Shown piece by piece: positions 52,419 through 59,564 of a DNA stretch of 59,564 bases. Made by a program: the position numbers and the translations under genes. Location of the stretch: the NCBI RefSeq assembly GCF_014205875.1, contig NZ_JACHEN010000033.1:1-59564 (forward strand), in the 5' to 3' direction. The notes under the pieces are model-generated. The model searched no databases. It was not told the DNA's origin and saw nothing but the letters and a program-made list of their open reading frames with translations. Origin of the DNA: Anaerosolibacter carboniphilus. GTDB taxonomy: Bacteria; Bacillota; Clostridia; Peptostreptococcales; Thermotaleaceae. How positions within the stretch are numbered: position 1 is the first letter of the stretch; each line of letters starts with the position of its first letter.

Positions 52419-55325
52419 TCATCCAACGTATGTATTCGAAGGATTCGTGGGAATTGTTCTATTATGCAAAAGCGCTGTAAATTCTTCTGGAGAAACTGGC
52501 TTGCTAAATAAGTATCCCTGTACTTCATCACAATCACTATCTTCTAAAAACTCTAGCTGTTCTATCGTCTCCACGCCCTCAGCTATGATTGACATTCCCA
52601 AACTATGAGCCATACTAATGATTGCACAAATAATGGATTCATTGCTTGCACTCAATCCAATATCTCTAATAAAGGATTTATCAATTTTCAAATTATCTGA
52701 ATCAAATTCTTTGATGTAACTCAAAGAAGAGAATCCTGTTCCAAAATCATCGATGGATATTTCAATTCCCATCTCTTTAAGCTCTTGAATAGTTTCCACA
52801 GTCCTTTCTGTATTCTGCATAATTGTATTTTCAGTGATCTCAAGTTCCAACATCCTTGGCGTTAATTGCGTTTCAAGAAGAACCTCTCTAACAATGTCCA
52901 CCAGGCCCTCTTTTTGAAATTGTACAGCCGATATATTAACTGAAACCTTAAAATCAGAATACCCATTATCATACCATTTCTTGGCTTGTTTACATGCACT
53001 ATATAGAATCCATTTTCCTATTGGATGTATTAATCCTGTTTCTTCTGCAACCGGAATAAATTCTACTGGAGATACTAATCCTAATGTTGGCTGTTTCCAA
53101 CGAAGTAGAGCTTCTGCCCCCACTAGTCTACTGGTTTTTAAATTGATCCTTGGTTGATAGACAATAAATAACTCTTTTTTCTCTAATGCCTTACGTAAGT
53201 TATTTTCCATTTCGAGTCTTTCAAGGGCTCTCTTATTCATATTCTCAGTATAGAATTTATAGTTGTTCCTACCATCTTCTTTTGCACGGTACATCGCCGT
53301 ATCTGCATTTTTAATTAGTGAATCCATATCGTTTCCATCATAGGGATACAAACTAATGCCTATACTTGTAGATACATAGATCTCATGTCCATTAATATTA
53401 AACGGCTCTCTAAAAACATCTATGATCTTTTGAGCAAGTCTAGATATATTTCCTTCTTCAAACACTTCAGGGAATACTATAACAAACTCGTCTCCACCCA
53501 TACGTACTATCATATCATCCTCATGGACTACTTGTTTTAATCTAATAGATGTTTGTTTTAACAGCTCATCTCCAGCCGCATGCCCCAGGGTATCATTAAT
53601 CAATTTAAAACGATCAAGGTCTAAAAACATAATCGCCATCATTCTATTGTTGCGATAGGCATAGGATATTAAAAAACTCAGTTGTTCCTTAAAGAACGCT
53701 CTGTTCGGCAACCCAGTCAATGTATCATAATAAGCCATATAGCGAATTTGTTCTTCTGCCGCCTTTAAATCTGTGATATCAATTGCAGACCCCACTACTT
53801 CAACAACTTGCGTATGATTTATAATTGGAGATAAAGAAGTATAGTATGTTTTTCCTTCATACTGCAATTCAAAATGACACATTTGACCTTTAAACGCATT
53901 CGTAAAATAATCTATTATATTCTTTAGGGTTTTCTCCCGGAAAATATCTGATAGTTTTCTTTCAAAAACCATATCTGTATTCAACCCGAACTTCTCCGCC
54001 AATTTTCCTTCAAATAGTGTAAAGTATATCTCGTCCTTATCATTTTTTTTACACTTATATACCAGATTCTGCAAGCTTTGAACTGTTTGCTTTAAATCAT
54101 TTCTTAAGAGCCTTTGAATTTGTTTTTCATCTTCTGCTCTTTTGATTGCACCACCGATGCTTGCTGCTGCTGTATAAAGAAGGGCAATTTCTGAGTTGGT
54201 CCATTCTCTATTCTGTGAACAATCATGAAATCCCAATGCGCCCCAAAAAGCATTATCAACGAATATTGGTACCACTACCAGCGTTTTTACACCTTTTAAC
54301 TCCAAAGCTTCTCTCTCGCTGACAGGCAAATCACATACATGATCATTGATTGCGTTGCCTGAGGATAATATATCATACCACCTCGTAATACCCTGCCTTT
54401 CATGGCTAAATTCATGCAAGTCAGGATGGTCAATTATTGGTTCTATGTTTTTATTACACCACTCATATTTCTCACTAACTACCTCTTTTTTGGTAATAGA
54501 ATGAAAGTGATTCTGAAATATATAGGCTCGATCCGCCATTGTCGCCTTGCCTAAGACCTCTAAGGCTTTGTTAAAAGCCTGATCTTGCTCCATAGTTGTC
54601 AAAAGAATAGCCGTTGCATCAGCAACACTCTGCAGTAACCTTTCCTTATTCATCAGTTCTTGCTCCATTGCTTTTCTTTTTGTGATATCCATTAGTGTTC
54701 CCGATGTGCCAACGATGTTTCCTGCATTGTCTAGGGTAAGTCGGGCAAATACCTCTATCCAGCAGTATTCTCTGCCCTTTGCTAAATAACGTATTTCATG
54801 CCTACAGTATTCCTTTTCCCTCTTAATTAATGGTTGAAACAATGCCATGTTTTTTTCTCTATCTTCTGGGTAAACGAACTCAATAAAATTCCTTCCTAAA
54901 CTCTCATGAACACTATATCCTGTAACTTCAGCCCATGCAGGATTTAAGAAAACCCATAACCCATTTGAATCCGTTTGAAATACTACTTCCTTAATATTAT
55001 TTACAACTGACTCATATTGCTCTTCTGCCTTCATTTTATTTTCACTGACTTTTAAATATTGTCTTATAGAATACACCGAAATCATAAGAATAGGAATGGC
55101 AAATATTGAATCTATTACCACATCAAATGTTACCTTAGCGAATGGTAGTATTTTCTCAAGATAATTTTGCATATAGTATCCTGTTACTTCGATCAAAACA
55201 ATAAGTATTACTGTCGAAATAACTACAGAAAAAGGATGCTTTATCATAAATTTAATGATATTAGAACAATTATTTCTATCTTTGTTCGTTGTGTGACTAA
55301 GTTTCATATCTTTTTTGATCATCAT
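52419..55325 (-). CDS. PAS-GAF-GGDEF-EAL c-di-GMP signalling protein
   Basis: 968 aa from the ATG at 55325 after GGGAG. Two N-terminal membrane segments (PFSVVISTVILIVLIEVTGY; VVIDSIFAIPILMISVYSIR), a PAS domain (~95-215), GAF (~235-390), a second PAS-like segment (~400-525), then GGDEF and EAL. The cyclase half is intact at the signature (VRMGGDEFVIVF). The phosphodiesterase half keeps GAEALLRWKQ, EITENTIMQN, DDFGTGFSSLSYI and DKSFIRDIG, so it can probably hydrolyse c-di-GMP. The protein may therefore make or break the messenger depending on its sensors. The gene lies behind a c-di-GMP-I riboswitch, which suggests feedback control. Confidence 0.94.
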   Translation of the reverse strand: MMIKKDMKLSHTTNKDRNNCSNIIKFMIKHPFSVVISTVILIVLIEVTGYYMQNYLEKILPFAKVTFDVVIDSIFAIPILMISVYSIRQYLKVSENKMKAEEQYESVVNNIKEVVFQTDSNGLWVFLNPAWAEVTGYSVHESLGRNFIEFVYPEDREKNMALFQPLIKREKEYCRHEIRYLAKGREYCWIEVFARLTLDNAGNIVGTSGTLMDITKRKAMEQELMNKERLLQSVADATAILLTTMEQDQAFNKALEVLGKATMADRAYIFQNHFHSITKKEVVSEKYEWCNKNIEPIIDHPDLHEFSHERQGITRWYDILSSGNAINDHVCDLPVSEREALELKGVKTLVVVPIFVDNAFWGALGFHDCSQNREWTNSEIALLYTAAASIGGAIKRAEDEKQIQRLLRNDLKQTVQSLQNLVYKCKKNDKDEIYFTLFEGKLAEKFGLNTDMVFERKLSDIFREKTLKNIIDYFTNAFKGQMCHFELQYEGKTYYTSLSPIINHTQVVEVVGSAIDITDLKAAEEQIRYMAYYDTLTGLPNRAFFKEQLSFLISYAYRNNRMMAIMFLDLDRFKLINDTLGHAAGDELLKQTSIRLKQVVHEDDMIVRMGGDEFVIVFPEVFEEGNISRLAQKIIDVFREPFNINGHEIYVSTSIGISLYPYDGNDMDSLIKNADTAMYRAKEDGRNNYKFYTENMNKRALERLEMENNLRKALEKKELFIVYQPRINLKTSRLVGAEALLRWKQPTLGLVSPVEFIPVAEETGLIHPIGKWILYSACKQAKKWYDNGYSDFKVSVNISAVQFQKEGLVDIVREVLLETQLTPRMLELEITENTIMQNTERTVETIQELKEMGIEISIDDFGTGFSSLSYIKEFDSDNLKIDKSFIRDIGLSASNESIICAIISMAHSLGMSIIAEGVETIEQLEFLEDSDCDEVQGYLFSKPVSPEEFTALLHNRTIPTNPSNTYVG

Positions 55326-55370
55326 TTTAGCTCCCTGTCCTAGGATCATTTGAATATCGCTTACTACAAA

Positions 55371-55500
55371 AAAGGCACCTGCTTTAAGGTGCTTTCTTAT
55401 GAAAGAATAATCTTAAAATACGTCTTAATTTGACAATCTTAGAATCAAGAATTCCTTAGATCCATGGCTTTGCATCCTTCTCTTTCAGTGAGTTTGCTAG
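55371..55500 (-). promoter_or_regulatory. c-di-GMP-I (GEMM-I) riboswitch
   Basis: The minus strand reads CTAGCAAACTCACTGAAAG, AGAAGGATGCAAAGCC and ATGGATCTAAGG. These match the GEMM-I core position by position (GCAAAC...GAAAG...GACGCAAAGCC...CTAA), including the Gs and As that contact c-di-GMP. The second helix (toward 55415) is more diverged. Downstream AAAGCACC...GGTGCC followed by TTTTTT (55371-55394) forms the terminator. It precedes the GGDEF-EAL gene. Confidence 0.82.
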
Positions 55501-55509
55501 TATCATTAT

Positions 55510-55837
55510 TATAAAATCGGTATATTTCCACTTTTGTATAAATAATCGGGTAGTTTATTTGCTTTCTATCGCAATATAAGTATTAAATCCTTAGGTCTAA
55601 TGGCTTGATATTTACAGTTCTTTCACTCTATTTTCTTAATACTTATAATTCTACAACATGCTATCGTTTCCTTCTAAAAGTTGACATAAAACTACATTTA
55701 TATGAAAAAATATGTCAAAATGCTGACAGTCGTTGAAAGCTGATCTTAAATGTATCACCTTATTTTCAATAGAAAACAATAATCTCCTTACATGTGTCAA
55801 TGACAAACATCGATTATGTGCTCGGTATAGGGCATCA
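55510..55837. other. Intergenic region, no gene seen
   Basis: AT-rich sequence between the riboswitch and the chemoreceptor terminator. No ORF with a ribosome binding site and no structured RNA recognised; promoter elements for the c-di-GMP riboswitch transcript are expected here. Confidence 0.4.
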
Positions 55838-55872
55838 GAAAAGAGTCATCAAATACCCCGATGACTCTTTTC
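55838..55872 (-). terminator. Terminator of the chemoreceptor gene
   Basis: GAAAAGAGTCATC (55838-55850), 9-nt loop, GATGACTCTTTTC (55860-55872). Confidence 0.85.
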
Positions 55873-55901
55873 GTAGATTTATTGATTTGATATATATTTT
55901 C

Positions 55902-57512
55902 TTATACCTTAAATTGATTCGACATTGTTTGTAAGTCCTTCGATAATTTTTCTAAATTCTGACTAGCAGAAGATATCTCCTGCATTGCCGCAGTCTGTTC
56001 TTCTGTTGCTGCAGATACATGCTGTATCTCTTCCGACACATCTTTGCTTTTTTGCTGAATGATATTTGTCGATGAAGCTATATTTTTACTTGTCTGGGCA
56101 ACCTCATTGATAGATACGGTTATATAGGCAACTTGATCATTCATCGTATTTACAAAATCTATAATTTCGCTTAATGCTCTTCCAGCATGCTTTACAGTTT
56201 CTGCACCCGTTTGCACAATCACATTATCTTCATTTACTACTCGGTTTGTCTCATCCAATTTATATTGAATTTCATGAATCAAATTATTAATCTGCATTGT
56301 GGATTCTTTAGAGTTTTCGGCAAGTTTTCTTATCTCATTTGCTACAACTGCAAATCCTTTGCCTGCTTCTCCTGCTCTGGCTGCCTCTATCGATGCATTG
56401 AGAGCCAACAGATTGGTCTGTTCTGCGATCGATTGTATTGTTTTTAGAATCTCATCCATTTTGGCCGAACTTTTATTGATTTCATCCAAAGACAAATTCA
56501 TTTTTTCACTGCTTCTTTCTAAATCTGTCATGCTTTCCATTGCGTTTTTTACTTTTTCTTCACCCGTCAAAGCACTTTTATTGGCTTGCTGGCTTGAATG
56601 ATTAATGCTTTCTGTGTTCTTCAAAACTTCTTGTATACTGGCTGCTACTTGTTGTATTGCCGATGTGACACTTAACACTTCTGTTAACTGTTCATCTGCA
56701 TTTTTTGCCACTTCTGAAGAAGAAATAGCAACGCTCTCCGATGCATCTGCTGATTGTTGAGAGATTTTAGACAGCACCACCGCTGAGTTTGCCACTTGTT
56801 GTGCCAGATGTTGTGAAGAACGAATTAGTTCCTTTAAGCTTCCAGCCGTACCCAATAAAGCATTTCCTAACTTTTCTTCAGCGGTACTGACAGATTGCAT
56901 ATCAATTGTAGTGGTGAAAACCCCCATAAATTCCTCTTTTCTATAATAAGGAACTGCCAGTACAATTGCCAATTTATTTGTTGTTTTTGAGATGACTATA
57001 TCAGAAGTTTGGGGTCTACCTGTCTTTTTCGCATTCTTAAAATATTCTCGATCACCATTATATACTAAGTTTGTTCCTAAAGAGTTATATATTTGTTGCC
57101 CTGATGTATCCGTGATGAAAAATACAGCTATTTCTTTATATTTGGATAACATTTGCTTTTGTTTTTCATGAATTATTTCTATATTATAGTTGTTTTTATA
57201 ATAGATTTTCGTCAACTGAATCAAAAGTTCTTCAATTCTATCTAGATTTCTTTTGGTACTAGCACCTATGGAAATGTCTATACAGAGATTGCCTTTTGCC
57301 ATTTCTTCTATGGCATTTACTAGACTCTCTGTTTTTTTGCGTCTTCTTGTATTTGTATATAAATCGAATACGAAAAGTAAAAATATATACATTGGAAAAA
57401 CGGTATAGACTAGGTTTGCATCGACAGTTTCAAAGTTCCTAATGATTGGAAATATAACAAAAGGCATCCAATAGATTGAGTACTTAATCAAGATAGAAAA
57501 CAATTTTGGCAT
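55902..57512 (-). CDS. Methyl-accepting chemotaxis protein
   Basis: 536 aa. Two close N-terminal hydrophobic segments ([32 protein letters not shown]), a short ligand-sensing region of Cache/PAS type ([34 protein letters not shown]), then the signalling coiled coil. The highly conserved hairpin tip is [20 protein letters not shown] followed by [16 protein letters not shown]. The end [20 protein letters not shown] carries methylation-type residues. It relays chemoeffector or redox/energy signals to CheA/CheW. Monocistronic. Confidence 0.94.
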   Translation of the reverse strand: MPKLFSILIKYSIYWMPFVIFPIIRNFETVDANLVYTVFPMYIFLLFVFDLYTNTRRRKKTESLVNAIEEMAKGNLCIDISIGASTKRNLDRIEELLIQLTKIYYKNNYNIEIIHEKQKQMLSKYKEIAVFFITDTSGQQIYNSLGTNLVYNGDREYFKNAKKTGRPQTSDIVISKTTNKLAIVLAVPYYRKEEFMGVFTTTIDMQSVSTAEEKLGNALLGTAGSLKELIRSSQHLAQQVANSAVVLSKISQQSADASESVAISSSEVAKNADEQLTEVLSVTSAIQQVAASIQEVLKNTESINHSSQQANKSALTGEEKVKNAMESMTDLERSSEKMNLSLDEINKSSAKMDEILKTIQSIAEQTNLLALNASIEAARAGEAGKGFAVVANEIRKLAENSKESTMQINNLIHEIQYKLDETNRVVNEDNVIVQTGAETVKHAGRALSEIIDFVNTMNDQVAYITVSINEVAQTSKNIASSTNIIQQKSKDVSEEIQHVSAATEEQTAAMQEISSASQNLEKLSKDLQTMSNQFKV

Positions 57513-57539
57513 GGCAAGTTTCTCTCCTTTATTTGGATA

Positions 57540-57846
57540 ATTTCAATGATTCATTGCTAGAACAGCAAGTACAGAAATAAACAGTATCACAATTTCAAAA
57601 GACATTTTACATTTCTCGACCTTTTTCTTGCATTTTGCCAATTTTCTACACAACTTTTATTACTATTTCGACATTTTTAAAAAACTTCCTTCACAATCTT
57701 TCATAAAGAATTTTCTATATGTCTTTATTGCACAATATTCACCTGTCATCAGTGTTCTTCATCAAAAATAAATTCTTGAAATTATTCCATGGCTTAACAT
57801 GATATGCCAGATAATTAAACAGTCTTAATAATGACAAAAATAGCAA
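57540..57846. other. Intergenic region, no gene seen
   Basis: AT-rich sequence between the chemoreceptor start and the antiporter terminator; presumably the chemoreceptor promoter. No ORF with a ribosome binding site or RNA motif recognised. Confidence 0.4.
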
Positions 57847-57885
57847 ACACTATGAGACCAATATTCGTTAGGTAACTCATAGTGT
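57847..57885 (-). terminator. Terminator of the antiporter gene
   Basis: ACACTATGAG (57847-57856) pairs with CTCATAGTGT (57876-57885); the minus strand continues TTGCTATTTTTG. Confidence 0.75.
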
Positions 57886-57979
57886 CATTTAATAGCCTTT
57901 ATTTATCTCATACAAGCAAATGAAGCTCCAAGTAATCGTCAGCTTCTCTCGATGCCCTTATGTTTAAAAACATGAAAAT

Positions 57980-59164
57980 CTATACGTCCATGCTAAGCCA
58001 TTTTTCTCCTGTAGTCTTAATCGCTATTGCTCCCAATGGAGCCGTTATAAGGATGGATAATACTGAAATCGCAAGGATGATATCTCCTGATGGTATACCT
58101 GCTGCCAATGGTACCGCCCCAATAGCTGCTTGTACCGTTGCCTTAGGGATATAAGCAAATACACAGAAGAATCTTTCCTTCCAGTTCAAGTTTGTTCCTG
58201 CCACCGACACTAATACTCCAATACTTCTGGCGATGAGTCCGATTGCAATAATCATGAGGCCTATTAGCCCTGAATCCAGCGCTACGTAAATATTTACTTG
58301 GGCACCAACGAGAACAAATAACAACAGTTCAGCGAACACCCATATCTTATTAAACTTTTCAGCCAGGCGGTTTGCCACCTTGGGCTGTTTCTCCAATATA
58401 ATAAATCCAATGGTCATTACACCCAAAAGACTTGCTATGGGTATAATATTCTTTAATGCATCTTCTAAGCTTGTAAGAACAATGGCTGTACCTAAAATAA
58501 TGAGTGCTTTCTTCGTATCACGAATATGAAAGCTTTGAAAGATGGTAACGATGCCTACAGCTATAACAAGGCCTAGCAAAATGCCTAAAGCGATAGAAAT
58601 AGGTATATCTAAAACCTTTCTTGCCACATTAATATTGCTGCCCCCATATAATCCCAAGAAAGTAGAGAATAGCGTAATCGCAAAAACATCATCAATCGAG
58701 GCTCCTGCCAATATCAATGTTGGAATTCCCTTTTTTTCTCCCATCTTTCTTTGGATAAAACTAAGCATTGATGGCACTACCACGGCTGGGGATACCGCGG
58801 CTATAATAAATCCCAACATTCCCGCCTCTACCTTTGTTATTCCAAGCAGATAGCTGGCAGTCAGCAGAATAGTAAAACCTTCAAATAAGCCTGGAATGCA
58901 GCTCATCTTGATTGCAGGTACCCCCACTTTATTAAGAGTTTCTTTTTTGATGCCCAACCCAGCCCTAAGTAAGATAACAATAAGTGCAATTTTTCTTAAC
59001 TCCGATGAAATATTAAGTATATCCTTTCCGATGAAATCCAATCCATAGGGACCAATCACAACTCCCAAAATCAACATGCCCAATAAACCAGGCAGCTTGA
59101 GCTTGTCAAAAACTTTGTTTGCTGCTAACCCAAGTAAAATAATTAAGCTTAGACTAAGTGCCAT
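57980..59164 (-). CDS. Cation:proton antiporter (CPA family) under fluoride control
   Basis: 394 aa with about 12 membrane segments of the Na_H_Exchanger fold. N-terminal GLLGMLILGVVIGPYGLDFI; conserved ISPAVV-type block AAVSPAVVVPSMLSF; the ion-binding type acidic motif LAGASIDDVFAITLFS; VLVGAQVNIYVAL and YIPKATVQAAIGAVPLA near the end. It would exchange Na+ (or K+) for H+. A fluoride riboswitch lies directly upstream, and Na+/H+ antiporter genes are among those reported behind this riboswitch; it may counter the acid load brought in by HF (inference). Confidence 0.9.
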   Translation of the reverse strand: MALSLSLIILLGLAANKVFDKLKLPGLLGMLILGVVIGPYGLDFIGKDILNISSELRKIALIVILLRAGLGIKKETLNKVGVPAIKMSCIPGLFEGFTILLTASYLLGITKVEAGMLGFIIAAVSPAVVVPSMLSFIQRKMGEKKGIPTLILAGASIDDVFAITLFSTFLGLYGGSNINVARKVLDIPISIALGILLGLVIAVGIVTIFQSFHIRDTKKALIILGTAIVLTSLEDALKNIIPIASLLGVMTIGFIILEKQPKVANRLAEKFNKIWVFAELLLFVLVGAQVNIYVALDSGLIGLMIIAIGLIARSIGVLVSVAGTNLNWKERFFCVFAYIPKATVQAAIGAVPLAAGIPSGDIILAISVLSILITAPLGAIAIKTTGEKWLSMDV

Positions 59165-59235
59165 ACCTTACTGCCTCCTCTGCAAATATGCTCTTTCCTA
59201 TGCTACAGAACATAGTTAAAAAAACTTGACAAAAA

Positions 59236-59324
59236 CACAAAAAACTCCTACTAAGGCTAGTATAGCCGAAGTAGGAGCCATTAATTGCACTTCATGCAAT
59301 GGTTAAAGGCGAGCTCCATCACCT
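59236..59324 (-). promoter_or_regulatory. Fluoride riboswitch upstream of the antiporter
   Basis: The minus strand from 59324 reads AGGTGATGGAGCTCGCCTTT, AACCATTGCATGAAGTGCAA and TTAATGGCTCCTACTTC, a close match to the fluoride aptamer (GGnGATGGnGCTCGCC...AACCG/A...TGATGGCTCCTAC). CTCCTAC then has an alternative partner, GTAGGAG, followed by TTTTTT at about 59238-59253, giving a terminator switch. Second fluoride riboswitch of the window. Confidence 0.94.
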
Positions 59325-59436
59325 ATCATTCTGTATCACGATTTAGTAACAATTTCTATTATACTACAACTTAACGATTGGTCAATAGCATTCATAGACT
59401 AGAATTCATCTACGACATATCCTTCTTTAGGTTGTT

Positions 59437-59471
59437 AATAAATACAGACCCTTGTTGGGTCTGTATTTATT
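59437..59471. repeat. 15-bp perfect inverted repeat near right edge
   Basis: AATAAATACAGACCC-TTGTT-GGGTCTGTATTTATT. It may be a terminator for transcription from either side. Confidence 0.7.
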
Positions 59472-59487
59472 GAGACTGTTGACAAAG

Positions 59488-59505
59488 TCCACCCGAAAGG
59501 GTGGA
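59488..59505 (+). terminator. GAAA-loop terminator at right edge
   Basis: TCCACCC-GAAA-GGGTGGA followed by TATTTTTTATG. It lies 17 nt after the previous hairpin and before AAAGTGAGGTG at the window end, which may be the ribosome binding site of a gene outside the window. Confidence 0.75.
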
Positions 59506-59564
59506 TATTTTTTATGTGTCAAAAAGGGATTACGAAGTTAATGTAGAATATATAAAGTGAGGTG

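Overview
The window is A+T-rich DNA with strong AGGAGG-type ribosome binding sites and c-di-AMP, c-di-GMP and fluoride riboswitches. It also carries Ktr/Trk K+ uptake genes, PucR and serine-recombinase genes. This points to a low-GC Firmicute, most likely an anaerobic Clostridia member of the Alkaliphilus/Clostridium type; the genus is inference. No rRNA, tRNA or CRISPR array was seen.

Region 1 (about 1-13,730) is accessory. It holds a large NACHT NTPase that looks like an NLR-type defence protein, then a block of plus-strand genes that looks like a mobile element: an unknown protein, an XRE regulator, a Cas4/RecB-like PD-(D/E)XK protein, a 44-aa ORF, two overlapping large serine recombinases, an unknown protein, a third serine recombinase and a DUF3888-like protein. 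A perfect 66-bp palindrome without spacer lies just behind the recombinase pair.

Region 2 (about 13,730-25,400) holds a type I restriction-modification operon (hsdR-hsdM-hsdS), a second 44-aa ORF, an AlbA_2-type gene broken by four frameshifts, and a RiPP-like operon. That operon encodes a 33-aa Cys-containing peptide, a PqqD-like/radical SAM/SPASM enzyme and a SNF2 helicase. It is the best candidate for an undescribed system.

Region 3 (about 25,490-41,760) is a patchwork of mostly minus-strand genes punctuated by decayed plus-strand copies of the 3' end of one ABC permease gene, several still followed by a related hairpin. Its cargo includes a fluoride-riboswitch operon (crcB-DUF190-eno) and a PucR/ornithine cyclodeaminase-like/aminotransferase/EamA/ureohydrolase cluster whose regulator carries a nonsense codon. 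Single genes follow: GNAT, diguanylate cyclase, methyltransferase, ANT(6)-like and TIM-barrel proteins.

Region 4 (about 41,860-59,340) looks like core signalling and ion homeostasis. A c-di-AMP riboswitch precedes an eight-gene operon: histidine kinase, two response regulators, two TrkA proteins, TrkH, KtrB and KtrA. A paralogous kinase/regulator pair faces it. Next come a c-di-GMP-I riboswitch with a PAS-GAF-GGDEF-EAL protein, a chemoreceptor, and a cation/proton antiporter behind a second fluoride riboswitch. A coherent theme is c-di-AMP control of K+ uptake, c-di-GMP feedback and a two-locus fluoride response.
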